Shown piece after piece: positions 34,661-43,330 of a DNA stretch of 58,828 nt. The stretch is taken from the NCBI GenBank assembly GCA_019694395.1, contig JAIBCC010000036.1, forward strand, positions 1 to 58,828. The letters are read 5' to 3'. Position 1 is the stretch's first letter, and the number at the start of each line of letters is the position of its first letter. A model generated the notes under the pieces. It saw nothing but the letters and a program-made list of their open reading frames with translations, had not been told where the DNA came from and did not search any database. The DNA comes from Pyrinomonadaceae bacterium (lineage in GTDB: Bacteria > Acidobacteriota > Blastocatellia > Pyrinomonadales > Pyrinomonadaceae). Made by a program: the position numbers and the translations under genes.

Positions 34661-34695
34661 TCATCCCTCATCCTTCATCCTTCATCCTTCATCCC
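34661..34695. repeat. Heptamer repeat (TCATCCT)5
   Basis: Five consecutive 7-mers (TCATCCC, TCATCCT three times, TCATCCC) end at the base before the stop codon of the aldehyde dehydrogenase gene. Same class as the other heptamer tracts. Confidence 0.8.
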
Positions 34696-36207
34696 TTAAA
34701 AGAATCCCATTGCTTTCTTGTCATACGAAACCAACATATTTTTATTCTGACGATAATGGTCGAGCATCATCTTATGCGTTTCGCGTCCGAAGCCTGATTT
34801 TTTGTAGCCGCCGAACGGAGCGTGGGCGGGATAATTGTGGTAGCAATTTACCCAAACGCGACCGGCTTTGATGGCTCGCGGAATGCGGTAGAGTTGGTGT
34901 GCGTCGCGTGTCCAAACGCCTGCGCCGAGTCCATAAAGCGTGTCGTTGGCGATTTCGACGGCATCGGCTTCGTCTTTAAAAGTTGTGATGGACGAAACCG
35001 GACCGAAGATTTCTTCCTGAAAGACACGCATTTTATTGTGTCCTTTGAGCAAGGTTGGTTTGATGTAAAATCCGTCTTCAACTCCTTCATTGGTTTGCGC
35101 TTCGCCGCCGCAGAGGACTTCTGCACCTTCGTCGCGTCCGATTTGAATATAGTTCAAAATCTTTTCGTATTGGTCTTGGCTGGCTTGTGCGCCGATCATC
35201 GTTTCGGGGTCGAGCGGATGTCCCATTTTGATAGCTTTCGTGCGTTCGATAACTCTTTCAATAAATTTTTCGGCGATTGATTCCTGAACCAGAATTCTTG
35301 ACGGGCAAGTGCAGACTTCTCCTTGATTTAACGCAAAAAGTGCTGCGCCTTCCAAACATTTGTCGAAATATTCATCGTCGGCATCCATCACGCTTTCAAA
35401 GAAAATGTTCGGAGATTTTCCGCCGAGTTCGAGCGTGACCGGAATCAGATTTTGCGAAGCGTATTGCATAATCAAGCGTCCCGTCGTTGTTTCGCCCGTG
35501 AAAGCGACTTTGGCAATCCTTTCCGATGTAGCGAGCGGTTTTCCGGCTTCGGGACCGAAACCGTTGACGACATTCAAAACTCCCGGCGGCAAAATATCCT
35601 GAATCAATTCGAGCCAACACATAATCGAAGCCGGAGTTTGTTCGGCAGGTTTGACAATCGTGCAGTTTCCGGCGGCAAGTGCCGGAGCGATTTTCCACGT
35701 TGCCATCAACAGCGGGAAGTTCCACGGAATGATTTGACCGACCACGCCAAGCGGTTCTTTGATGTTGATTGACAAAGTGTTTGCGTCGAGTTCGGTAGCA
35801 TCGCCTTCTTCGGCACGGATGACACTCGCAAAATAACGGAAATGGTCAATCGCCAAAGGCAGATCCGCCGCCATTGTTTCACGAATCGGTTTGCCGTTGT
35901 CCCAAGTTTCGATGCGTGCCAGATATTCAAGATTTTGTTCCATTCTATCGGCGATTTTCCACAACAAATTGCTGCGTTCAGTCACCGAAGTTTGACTCCA
36001 GGTTTCAAACGCTTTGTGCGCCGCATCCAAAGCTAATTCAATATCTTCCGCTTGCGAACGCGCAACTTTGGTAAAAACTTTTCCGTCAACCGGCGAAATA
36101 ACGTCAAAATATTCTCCGCCTTTCGGGGCGACCCACTCTCCGCCGATAAAATTATTGTATTGTTCTTTGAATTTTGGTATGTCGTATGATTTTTTTGCAG
36201 CGTCCAT
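34696..36207 (-). CDS. NAD-dependent aldehyde dehydrogenase, ExaC/AldB type
   Basis: 503 residues, the standard length. Catalytic residues visible are Asn163 (IIPWNFPLLM), Glu260 (TLELGGKSP) and Cys299 in GEVCTCPSR. N-terminal FIGGEWVAPKGG and C-terminal APFGGYKKSGFGRETHKMML are typical of the acetaldehyde dehydrogenase branch that oxidises short-chain aldehydes. DUF779, its usual genomic partner, lies at 32286. AAAGGAG precedes the ATG. A good sigma-54 promoter at 36270-36284 suggests activator-dependent induction, as for related acetaldehyde dehydrogenase genes. A role in 2-aminomuconate semialdehyde oxidation is conceivable but less likely. Confidence 0.94.
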   Translation of the reverse strand: MDAAKKSYDIPKFKEQYNNFIGGEWVAPKGGEYFDVISPVDGKVFTKVARSQAEDIELALDAAHKAFETWSQTSVTERSNLLWKIADRMEQNLEYLARIETWDNGKPIRETMAADLPLAIDHFRYFASVIRAEEGDATELDANTLSINIKEPLGVVGQIIPWNFPLLMATWKIAPALAAGNCTIVKPAEQTPASIMCWLELIQDILPPGVLNVVNGFGPEAGKPLATSERIAKVAFTGETTTGRLIMQYASQNLIPVTLELGGKSPNIFFESVMDADDEYFDKCLEGAALFALNQGEVCTCPSRILVQESIAEKFIERVIERTKAIKMGHPLDPETMIGAQASQDQYEKILNYIQIGRDEGAEVLCGGEAQTNEGVEDGFYIKPTLLKGHNKMRVFQEEIFGPVSSITTFKDEADAVEIANDTLYGLGAGVWTRDAHQLYRIPRAIKAGRVWVNCYHNYPAHAPFGGYKKSGFGRETHKMMLDHYRQNKNMLVSYDKKAMGFF

Positions 36208-36269
36208 AATTTACTCCTTTTTTTTATTGGGGAATTTTTCCCTGTTTTTTTGATTTTTTAGATTTAAAA

Positions 36270-36284
36270 GCAAATCGCTTGCCA
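36270..36284 (-). promoter_or_regulatory. Sigma-54 (-24/-12) promoter of the aldehyde dehydrogenase
   Basis: The minus strand reads TGGCAA-GCGAT-TTGC, followed by T. This agrees with the sigma-54 consensus TGGCAC-N5-TTGC at nine of the ten defined positions and has the required GG to GC spacing. The start would be near 36258, leaving a leader of about 50 nt to the ATG at 36207. Confidence 0.7.
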
Positions 36285-36289
36285 TAAAA

Positions 36290-36380
36290 TGCCTAAGCTG
36301 AAACGCAAACGCTTTAGGCACAAAATTTACGCTTTTGTCCTAAATTGTTTGGCTTTCAAATTTATAATTCCTAAGCTGAA
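36290..36380 (-). promoter_or_regulatory. Repeated upstream boxes, candidate activator sites
   Basis: TTCAGCTTAGGCA (36290-36302) and TTCAGCTTAGGAA (36368-36380), read on the minus strand, differ at one base. An inverted half, GCTTTAGGCA, lies at 36311-36320. The distal box is about 110 bp above the predicted start, a normal distance for a sigma-54 enhancer-binding protein. The rest of the 436-bp gap (36208-36643) shows nothing else I can support apart from AT-rich sequence. Confidence 0.5.
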
Positions 36381-36643
36381 TTAATTTTTCAGATGACCGA
36401 TGTGTAAATTTTACCACTTTGAGAAAATTAATCCTAAATAATTTTGTTCGGAAAAAGCGGTTTTTTTAGAAAATGTTTTTCAATGTTTATTTTCTCAAAA
36501 AGAATTTGGTATAATCTAAGCAACGCTCTCATAATAATTTGAATCAAATAAATCCCGCCAATCAAGCAACTATTTGAAATCATCACAATTTTTGAAAAGT
36601 TGCTAAAGACTTTTGTAAGCGAACATTTAGGGAGGTTAGTGAA

Positions 36644-36844
36644 ATGAAGAGAACAAAGAGTCAGGAATCGTTGGCAAAAAGAATCTCGAATCATAAAAAA
36701 GCAATCATTATTCCGATCATTTTGGCGATTTTGGTTGGGCATTTTATTGTTCAAATGTCGTTTATTGAAAGCGTCAAGGTTGAGCCGCTAGTAAAAGTTG
36801 TTCCTTTGGTGCAAAGTGAAAATACTATACCCAAAAAAAAATGA
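36644..36844 (+). CDS. Small membrane protein, possibly first half of a slippage-fused gene
   Basis: 66 residues: a basic N-terminus (KRTKSQESLAKRISNHKK), one transmembrane helix (about 21-39) and a short tail ending IPKKK. GGGAGG lies upstream of the ATG. The gene ends on a run of nine A bases at 36833-36841, and the next ORF starts on the last A of that run in the -1 frame. Adding one A in the transcript, or a -1 ribosomal shift, would fuse both into a protein of about 139 residues. No family recognised. Confidence 0.65.
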   Translation: MKRTKSQESLAKRISNHKKAIIIPIILAILVGHFIVQMSFIESVKVEPLVKVVPLVQSENTIPKKK

Positions 36845-37062
36845 ACGACCAACGACAAATACAGGAAAATAAAGGAGATGTTGCTATATCCGATAAACCG
36901 CTTGAGTCTCAGAAAGAAGTGCAAACGGTAAAAATTGCTCAAAGAGAAACAGCCCGTCAAATTCAAAATACGCCTGTTCAAACTCCTTTGAAAAAAGAAG
37001 TTAAGCGCGATGTCAAAGCCGAACGTCTGCGCCGTGCCGAAAAAATTCTAACCGGATTTTAA
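36841..37062 (+). CDS. Basic, charged protein overlapping the previous gene
   Basis: 73 residues, highly charged and Gln/Lys-rich (QIQENKG, KEVKRDVKAERLRRAEKIL), without hydrophobic segment. It overlaps the previous stop by four bases (ATGA), and its start lies directly on the A9 run. Either it is translated by coupling or it is the C-terminal half of a single protein made by slippage; a homopolymer error in the assembly is a third option. The TPR protein gene follows after 34 bp. Confidence 0.55.
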   Translation: MNDQRQIQENKGDVAISDKPLESQKEVQTVKIAQRETARQIQNTPVQTPLKKEVKRDVKAERLRRAEKILTGF

Positions 37063-37096
37063 GACTGAAAATCCCGAAAACCTTCAGGAAAAATCT

Positions 37097-38011
37097 ATGC
37101 AAAACCCAAGTTTTTTAAGTGGAAAATCTTTTGGTCTATTCAAAATTATGACCGCCTGTCTTTTAATTTTTGCGGTCAGTCTTAATACTTTTGCCCAATA
37201 CAAAGGTGCACCGGTCAAAAAAGAAAGATTGCTCAAGGCTTTGCGTTCCAAACAGCTGCAAGCCGAAGATATTATTGCGGTTATCAACTCCAACGGGGTT
37301 GATTTTAAGTTGACCGAAGATGTCAGAAAATCGCTGATTTCAGCCGGAGCGCGTCCCGAAGTCATTAAAGCCATCGCCAATAATTTTCGGCAGCCTTCGA
37401 CCAACGGCGTTTTATATGCCAAAAAAGAGCCGCAAAAATTTAACCCGAACACGGCTGATTATAACGATTTGCTGGAACGGGCGATCTTTTCTTATGAAGA
37501 GCAAAAAAATCCGAACGGAGCAGCTAAATTTTTGCAAGCCGCCATTAAGTTAAAGCCAAAAGATTCAAAGGCTTATCAAATGCTGGGTTTTGTTAATTTG
37601 TATGGTTTGAACGACCTCGAAGGCACGCGCAAATATATGCGTGAATCAATTTCAAAAGGCGGCAGCGCGGTTTTTCGCGTTTACCATGATGACAGCGGAA
37701 ATTTTAACGGTCGCTGCACCGGCTCGCTTTACATTTCGCCTGACAGAATCCGTTTTGAATCGGACGACAACATTCATACTTTTGAAACTTCGACGGTCAA
37801 TGTTGAAAAGATCGAAACCGACACGGAATCTTCAAAAAGTTGGAAAAACTATCCTGTTTTCAAGGTTTTGCTGAAATTCGGCAAAGAAAAAGCCAAATTC
37901 AAATTCGCACCGATTTCAGGAAAAACGGAAGAATCAAATATGGCGGCAATGTTTATTAATGAATCTCAGGGAAAAGGATTTAATGCGGTAACGGCGGCAG
38001 TTTTGTATTGA
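37097..38011 (+). CDS. Secreted TPR-containing protein
   Basis: 304 residues. A signal peptide with a long basic start ends TFAQ near residue 34. Residues about 40-95 resemble a small helical domain (LLKALRSKQLQAEDIIAVIN). Residues about 118-180 form at least two TPR units (LLERAIFSYEEQKNPNGAAK, AYQMLGFVNLYGLNDLEG). The C-terminal part (from about 190) is a beta-rich PH-like or GRAM-like fold (CTGSLYISPDRIRFES). Cotranscription with the two small ORFs upstream is likely. Probably a periplasmic scaffold; specific role unknown. Confidence 0.75.
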   Translation: MQNPSFLSGKSFGLFKIMTACLLIFAVSLNTFAQYKGAPVKKERLLKALRSKQLQAEDIIAVINSNGVDFKLTEDVRKSLISAGARPEVIKAIANNFRQPSTNGVLYAKKEPQKFNPNTADYNDLLERAIFSYEEQKNPNGAAKFLQAAIKLKPKDSKAYQMLGFVNLYGLNDLEGTRKYMRESISKGGSAVFRVYHDDSGNFNGRCTGSLYISPDRIRFESDDNIHTFETSTVNVEKIETDTESSKSWKNYPVFKVLLKFGKEKAKFKFAPISGKTEESNMAAMFINESQGKGFNAVTAAVLY

Positions 38012-38032
38012 TGATTTGTTGAGACAAGAAAG

Positions 38033-38113
38033 TTTTGCCCGCGAATAAACGCGAAAGGACGCGAATATTTGGATTTTTATTCGTGCAGATTCGTAATATT
38101 CGCGGGTAAAAAA
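38033..38113. repeat. Long intergenic hairpin repeat
   Basis: TTTTGCCCGCGAATA (38033-38047) pairs with TATTCGCGGGTAAAA (38097-38111) with one mismatch. The inside is rich in GCGAA/TTCG elements that extend the stem. It lies between convergent genes and may also terminate transcription. Confidence 0.65.
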
Positions 38114-38123
38114 TTGTCAAAAC

Positions 38124-38681
38124 TTACCATTTGAGACTGATAAATTCACCGATTTTGAGATTTGCCCAACGTTGACTTACTTCATCCATTCGAGTGCGAA
38201 TTTTTTGTAAGTTTTTATCATTAAATCTTTCTCTTTCGGCTTTATCCATTTGTCCGAGAATGCTTTGAGCCGCCATTTTCATTTCGTCGGCTTGTTCTTT
38301 TAAATTCGGTTTCGCCGAATGTGCCAGCCAATCCTGCCAGCAAACATAAGTTGCCCGTTCGGATTGGACGCATTCGTCAATGCCGCCTTTTAACATCTTT
38401 TCACCGCTTTGTTTGACTTTACGCCTTTGACGCGAATCTTTTCGTGAATTTTTTGATTCGGACGGACGTTGGAGAAAAGTTCCCGCAGTTCCACCCGATG
38501 CAACTTGTCCGAAAATCGCATTATGCAATCCAAATTCCTGCTCGACCAAAAAATGGAGCATATCGTGCGGCATCAGCGGATCAAATCCGGGAGCGGGATT
38601 CATTTCCAATTTGGGCAAATTATCGCGCAAAATAATAACCGCGTAACGCTTTTCGCCTGTTTTGTGAAATTCAACTTCCAT
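38124..38681 (-). CDS. Conserved-looking soluble protein of unknown function
   Basis: 185 residues, no signal peptide. The first third contains PLMPHDMLHFLVEQEFGLHNAIFGQVASGG, with a His-rich HDxxHFLVE core that could bind a metal. A basic Ser/Arg/Lys linker (NSRKDSRQRRKVKQSGEK, about 78-95) leads to a helical C-terminus (NLKEQADEMKMAAQSILGQM ...). I associate the PHDMLHF block with an uncharacterised family but cannot name it. The gene stands alone between two hairpin-rich spacers. Confidence 0.7.
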   Translation of the reverse strand: MEVEFHKTGEKRYAVIILRDNLPKLEMNPAPGFDPLMPHDMLHFLVEQEFGLHNAIFGQVASGGTAGTFLQRPSESKNSRKDSRQRRKVKQSGEKMLKGGIDECVQSERATYVCWQDWLAHSAKPNLKEQADEMKMAAQSILGQMDKAERERFNDKNLQKIRTRMDEVSQRWANLKIGEFISLKW

Positions 38682-38728
38682 TATTTTATAACTGTAAATA
38701 ATTCGTGCTTTTAGTTTTTAATGAATTG

Positions 38729-38911
38729 CCCCTAGTTTCAACTAGGGGAACTGTAATTATTGAACTAAAAGACTTTAGTCAAACTAATAAAAATATCAAT
38801 CATCCTTTTTGCTTGAGCTAAAGCAGATCGGAATTTTATTTGATTTTTACCAATTCGGCTCAAGCCTTAATCTCTGTTGTAATTTGAGTTCCACCGACTA
38901 AAGTTCGGTGG
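38729..38911. repeat. Intergenic hairpin cluster
   Basis: Three palindromes lie in the spacer before trpS: CCCCTAGTT/AACTAGGGG (38729-38748), GCTTGAGC (38811-38818) with GCTCAAGC (38858-38865), and CCACCGA/TCGGTGG (38891-38911). The order looks like a composite repeat element. No ORF is present. Confidence 0.65.
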
Positions 38912-38947
38912 CAATTCATTTTGAAGGCACGAATTATTTACGCTAAC

Positions 38948-39934
38948 TTACTTCTTATGCAAACCTACTCTTTCGTAAGTTTTTCTCAAAGTTTCGCTGG
39001 CGACACTTCGGGCTTTTTCCGCACCTTTTTGTAAGATTTTTTCCAGTTCTTCATCGTTAAGCTCCGCCATTTTGGCTTGGAACGGTTTGAGATATTCGAT
39101 GACGGCTTCGGCTAATTCGGTTTTTAAATGTCCGTAACCTTTTCCGGCAAAATGGCTTTCAATTTCGTCGCGCGATTGGTCAGTGACTGATTGATAAATC
39201 GTCAAAAGATTGAAAAGCCCTTTGCGCTCTTCGTCAAAAACGATTCCATCGGTTGAAGAATCCGTCACGGCGCGCTTGAATTTTTTCAAAATCACATCCG
39301 CTGAATCATTCAAAAAAATTGCACCGTTCAGATTTTCATCCGATTTCGACATTTTCTTTTCGGGGTCGCTCAGAGATTGAATTTTTGCCCCGACAGGCGG
39401 AATGTATGGATCGGGAATGACAAAAGTTTCGCCATAATCGCGGTTGAATCTTTCAGCTAGATCGCGGGTTAATTCGAGATGCTGCTTTTGGTCTTGTCCA
39501 ACCGGAACGAGATGTGTTTGATAAAGCAGAATGTCCGCCGCCATCAAAACCGGATAAGTGAAAAGTCCGACTCCGGCGCGTTCTGTGCCGTCTTTGGCTT
39601 TGTCTTTAAATTGCGTCATTCGCTCAAGCTCGCCCATTCGCGCGACACAACTCATCACCCACGCCAGCTCTGCGTGTTCGGCAACATCTGATTGAACGAA
39701 AACTGTCGAAACGTCAGGATCAATTCCCGCCGCCAGATAAATTCGCGCCAAATCCAAAGTTTTTTGTTTCAAAACTTGCGGATCTTGCGGAAGCGTGATC
39801 GCGTGTAAGTCAACAATGCAATAGAAACTCTCGTATTCATTTTGCAAAGCAACCCAATTTTTCAAAGCACCAAGATAATTACCAAGATGAAGTTCACCGG
39901 TCGGCTGTGCGCCGCTCAAAATTCGTTTTTTCAT
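38948..39934 (-). CDS. trpS: Tryptophanyl-tRNA synthetase
   Basis: Class I synthetase, 328 residues, charging tRNA-Trp in the cytoplasm. The HIGH-type motif is PTGELHLGNYLG (11-22) and the KMSKS loop is at 194-198. Substrate-pocket residues such as MAADILLY and VPVGQDQKQHLELTRDLA are present. Length matches the bacterial type I enzyme. Its start overlaps the stop of the M50 protease gene by four bases, so the two are coupled. Confidence 0.97.
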   Translation of the reverse strand: MKKRILSGAQPTGELHLGNYLGALKNWVALQNEYESFYCIVDLHAITLPQDPQVLKQKTLDLARIYLAAGIDPDVSTVFVQSDVAEHAELAWVMSCVARMGELERMTQFKDKAKDGTERAGVGLFTYPVLMAADILLYQTHLVPVGQDQKQHLELTRDLAERFNRDYGETFVIPDPYIPPVGAKIQSLSDPEKKMSKSDENLNGAIFLNDSADVILKKFKRAVTDSSTDGIVFDEERKGLFNLLTIYQSVTDQSRDEIESHFAGKGYGHLKTELAEAVIEYLKPFQAKMAELNDEELEKILQKGAEKARSVASETLRKTYERVGLHKK

Positions 39935-40632
39935 AAAGAAAGAAATGCGTAAATCAAATTATCAATAACCGAAAAAATCGGTGTCATAATTAATCGTATG
40001 ATTCCGAAATACATTAAAAGAATTAAAATTAAGAATCCGTATTGTTCCAGAATATCCAAAATAGGTTGAAAACTCGATGGTAAAAAAGTGGACAAAATCT
40101 TGCTTCCGTCCAAAGGCGGAAAGGGAAGTAAGTTAAAGATAAAGAGCGAAATATTAAGATAAATTAAATATCTAAAAAGGATTAGAATTGTTTTACCGAA
40201 ACCTTCGTTCACATCTAAACTACTGAAAGCTCCCGACATTGCCAGACCTTTAAGGATAAACAGACTGATAACTGCAATGGAAATATTTGCCAAAACGCCT
40301 GCAATCGAAACCATTACATTAGCGAGCTTATAATTTGTCCAATTTCTTGGGTTTACCGGAGTCGGTTTTCCCCAGCCGATCAATGGAACCGAGCCTAAAA
40401 CCCCTCCGATTGCTCCAAATACAAAGCCAAGAATCGGAATCAGTAAAGTGCCTATAGGATCTGTGTGGGCAACAGGATTAAGCGTCACACGACCTAAATC
40501 TTTTGCCGTATTATCGCCAAACTTATAAGACATCCAGGCGTGTCCGGCTTCGTGTGCCGAAATCGCCAATAATAAAACCACAATATAAATTACCAAGTGG
40601 CTCAAAAAATTTGTTATATCTAACCCGCCCAT
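39931..40632 (-). CDS. Site-2 protease family protein (M50)
   Basis: 233-residue membrane metalloprotease of the short M50B type without a PDZ domain. Zinc site HEAGH (27-31) lies in the first membrane helix, and the third ligand is Asp175 in NLLPFPPLDGSKIL. Five or six hydrophobic segments are visible. Members cleave substrates inside the membrane; this short form is commonly upstream of trpS in several phyla, as here (four-base overlap). The substrate is unknown. Confidence 0.94.
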   Translation of the reverse strand: MGGLDITNFLSHLVIYIVVLLLAISAHEAGHAWMSYKFGDNTAKDLGRVTLNPVAHTDPIGTLLIPILGFVFGAIGGVLGSVPLIGWGKPTPVNPRNWTNYKLANVMVSIAGVLANISIAVISLFILKGLAMSGAFSSLDVNEGFGKTILILFRYLIYLNISLFIFNLLPFPPLDGSKILSTFLPSSFQPILDILEQYGFLILILLMYFGIIRLIMTPIFSVIDNLIYAFLSL

Positions 40633-40712
40633 TTTTCTTACTCCAACCTATTGTTTTTACAACTAAATTGTGACATCCTTTTAACTTAAATTCAAAATAA
40701 TTCACTTATTTT

Positions 40713-41933
40713 ATGAGCGAATACAAAAATTATATTGTCTGCATTGCCAGCGAACATAAAGGCAATGATTTTCTCGAAGAGTGCCACGAAGCAGGTTGGC
40801 ACGTTACTTTAGTCACCAAAAATAAACTCCTGAACGAACCCTGGGTCTGGACGAGCCTGAATAATGTCAAAACCGTTGATGATAATGCTAAACCCGAAGA
40901 TTATGTGCGGGCGATTACCAATATCATGGGTTCGCAGCCGATTCACCGGGTAGTCGGGTTGGACGAATTTGACCAAACTACAGCGGCATTTGCCCGCGAA
41001 CATTTACAGCTTGGCGGAATGTCGAGCTCACAGGTTTTACGTTTTCGTGACAAATTGACGATGCGGAATATTGCCGAATCTCACGGCATCAATTGCCCGG
41101 AATTTATCGGAGCTTTTAATTCAAACGACATCAATCAATATCTGGAAAATGTAAATCCACCGTGGATCGTCAAACCGCGTCACGAAGTTTCAGCTTTTGG
41201 CATCCGTAAATGTGAAACCAAAGATGAGGTTTGGAATCATTTGACAGATTTGGATAACCGCAACACCTGGCGCGATCATCCTTCGCAATATTTGATCGAA
41301 CATTTTATTGTCGGCGATGTTTACCACGTTGACTCGATTGTCAATGACGGCAAAGTTTTAGCTTCGGGAATCAGTAAATACGGCAAACCGCCTTTTGCGG
41401 TAACACACGGCGGCGGAGTTTTTACGACCTCGACAATTCCGTATAACTCCAAAGAACGCAAAGAATTAGAAAAAATAAACGAGCAATTGCTGAAAGCCTT
41501 TAATTATCAAAAAGGTGTCACCCACGCCGAATTTCTGCACAGCGAAGCAGACGGACAATTTTACCTTTTAGAAGTTGCCTGTCGTGTCGGCGGCGCATAC
41601 ATCGCCAATGTTCACGAATATGCGAGCGGTTTTAATCTCTGGCGCGAATGGGCAAAACTCGAAATTGCCACCGCCGAAAAACCATACAAATTACCGAAAT
41701 TACGCAAGGAATTTGCCGGAGTGATTCTTTCGCTGGCAAGAACCGACGAACCTGATACTTCGGCTTACGATGATAAAGAAATCGTTTATCGCGTCAAAAA
41801 GAAAAAACACGTCGGATTAATTGTTTGTGCCAAAAAACACGAGCGTGTGCAGGAACTTCTCAACAATTATGCCGAAAGAATTACGCACGATTTTCTCGAA
41901 GTTGCTCCGGCGCGTGAGCATTACGATGATTAA
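40713..41933 (+). CDS. ATP-grasp domain-containing protein
   Basis: 406 residues of the ATP-grasp ligase fold. An N-terminal Rossmann-like preATP-grasp part (about 1-105) is followed by the ATP-binding lobes, with PPWIVKPRHEVSAFGI (phosphate-binding Lys), YLIEHFIVGDVYHVDSIV, and the metal-binding FYLLEVACRVGG. Related enzymes join a carboxylate to an amine using ATP, with the carboxylate as acyl-phosphate, but the substrate cannot be read from this sequence. The gene is divergent from the M50/trpS pair and has its own terminator at 41957. Confidence 0.9.
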   Translation: MSEYKNYIVCIASEHKGNDFLEECHEAGWHVTLVTKNKLLNEPWVWTSLNNVKTVDDNAKPEDYVRAITNIMGSQPIHRVVGLDEFDQTTAAFAREHLQLGGMSSSQVLRFRDKLTMRNIAESHGINCPEFIGAFNSNDINQYLENVNPPWIVKPRHEVSAFGIRKCETKDEVWNHLTDLDNRNTWRDHPSQYLIEHFIVGDVYHVDSIVNDGKVLASGISKYGKPPFAVTHGGGVFTTSTIPYNSKERKELEKINEQLLKAFNYQKGVTHAEFLHSEADGQFYLLEVACRVGGAYIANVHEYASGFNLWREWAKLEIATAEKPYKLPKLRKEFAGVILSLARTDEPDTSAYDDKEIVYRVKKKKHVGLIVCAKKHERVQELLNNYAERITHDFLEVAPAREHYDD

Positions 41934-41961
41934 GGGATGAGGTAGAAGGGATGAGGGATGA
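41934..41961. repeat. Heptamer repeat (GGGATGA)4
   Basis: GGGATGA, GGTAGAA, GGGATGA and GGGATGA follow directly after the TAA stop of the ATP-grasp gene. The last unit supplies part of the left arm of the terminator stem. Confidence 0.75.
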
Positions 41962-41984
41962 AGTTTCGGCTTCATCTTTTTTTT
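41957..41984 (+). terminator. Intrinsic terminator
   Basis: GATGAAG (41957-41963) pairs with CTTCATC (41970-41976) around a 6-nt loop and is followed by eight T. It ends the ATP-grasp transcript. Confidence 0.85.
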
Positions 41985-42068
41985 GTTCAAAATTGCAAAC
42001 TTCTGTCTTTTCTCTCATAAAAACCACGCTGTTCATCAGTCTTATTTTCCAACAGACAGGAGAAATAA

Positions 42069-43241
42069 ATGAAAAAATATAGTTTGATTTTAGTGATTGC
42101 CCTGATTTTGGGGGCGATGCAATCAGGGATTTTGGCGCAGTGCAACATCAATTTTCAAAATATTCCCATCACGAGTTTTGAAGGCGGAATCAGTTTCAGA
42201 AATACGGTTGATTTTAACGGCGACGGTTTGACGGACTTTTCGGGACACGTCGGAAACCGGATCGTTGTGGTTGAAAGATTGCCTGATGGCGGGTTGTCCG
42301 CACCATTAAGTTTTCCGGTGACGACTCCGCTTGGGGGTTCAATTTATTTGCATTATTGGGGAGATTTTAATGCGGACGGGCGACCCGACGTTTTGGTTCA
42401 GCACGCGACCAATCCGACCACCATCACAATTTTGTTTAATAATGGAAATAACGGATTGGTTCCGGCGACTTCAACCCAGCTCGGAATTTTTGAAAACGTT
42501 AATAATGTTGCCGATTTGAACGGAGATGGCGTAGCTGATTTTGTCACGATTGACTATAATCGCCCGATTGGGGTTGATGAAAACAGTTGGTATGTGTATT
42601 TAAGCAACGGAATTGCCTCGTATTTACCGCGCCAGTTTTTGCATCAGTCAAACGGTAATACCTTTGTCGGTGATTTTGACGGAGACAGAAAATTGGATTT
42701 AGCGGTTTTTCGGATCACAAATAAACAAGATCGGCGTGGTTTGCGCGTTTTTACGAACTTTGTCGGCGGAAATTTTAAGGATAACGGCGAAACCAGATTA
42801 TCAAACTTAAATGCCTATATCGCGGCGGAATTGTCGGGCGACAACAAAACCGATATTTTCGGAACGACTTCCAACGGAACTTTGCAGCCGACTTTGATGC
42901 GGACGGAATCGCCAAGTAAATGGTCGCAAATCGTTTACAATTCGGTTTATCAGGGAAATGCACGTTATTTTGTAGGAGATTTTAACGCAGACGGACGGCG
43001 CGATCTTTTGCAAACCGGCGTTACTTTCCAAGGTGTTGGCGGATTTACTCTGTTTGCGGGACAAGCCAATGGAAATTTAGTTCCCTTATCTAACAGCTAC
43101 AATTTCAATAATTACAGCGATGTGATCTGGAATTTTGCCACTGATTACGATTTTGACGGCAAAACCGACATTATCAAATTTACAACCGACCGCAATACAT
43201 TGGTAACTCAAATGGATTTTGTCAAAACAGTTTGTCAGTAA
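42069..43241 (+). CDS. Secreted FG-GAP/VCBS repeat protein
   Basis: 390 residues with a signal peptide ending ILAQ (about 1-24). It has about seven FG-GAP units, each with a calcium-binding DxNxDGxxD-type loop: DFNGDGLTDF, DFNADGRPDV, DLNGDGVADF, DFDGDRKLDL, ELSGDNKTDI, DFNADGRRDL and DYDFDGKTDI. Together they would form one integrin-like seven-bladed propeller and nothing more. Such proteins are usually extracellular and often adhesive; the ligand is unknown. A strong ribosome site AGGAG precedes the ATG and a terminator follows at 43265. Confidence 0.88.
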   Translation: MKKYSLILVIALILGAMQSGILAQCNINFQNIPITSFEGGISFRNTVDFNGDGLTDFSGHVGNRIVVVERLPDGGLSAPLSFPVTTPLGGSIYLHYWGDFNADGRPDVLVQHATNPTTITILFNNGNNGLVPATSTQLGIFENVNNVADLNGDGVADFVTIDYNRPIGVDENSWYVYLSNGIASYLPRQFLHQSNGNTFVGDFDGDRKLDLAVFRITNKQDRRGLRVFTNFVGGNFKDNGETRLSNLNAYIAAELSGDNKTDIFGTTSNGTLQPTLMRTESPSKWSQIVYNSVYQGNARYFVGDFNADGRRDLLQTGVTFQGVGGFTLFAGQANGNLVPLSNSYNFNNYSDVIWNFATDYDFDGKTDIIKFTTDRNTLVTQMDFVKTVCQ

Positions 43242-43264
43242 GCCGATTTGCAAGGGGGATGGAG

Positions 43265-43302
43265 CAAAAGAGTGTTGCTGCGGCAATGCTCTTTTGTTTT
43301 TT
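43265..43302 (+). terminator. Intrinsic terminator
   Basis: CAAAAGAGTGTTGC (43265-43278) pairs with GCAATGCTCTTTTG (43283-43296) with two G-U pairs, followed by a run of six T. Confidence 0.88.
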
Positions 43303-43330
43303 ATTGGCGAATCTCGTATTCTGATAATTT

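Noticed and set aside
34822..35280. 152-residue plus-strand ORF opposite the aldehyde dehydrogenase
   Set aside because: Antisense shadow of a highly conserved gene; no ribosome site and no protein-like pattern.
37084..37452. 122-residue minus-strand ORF
   Set aside because: Shadow of the TPR protein gene, including its signal peptide region.
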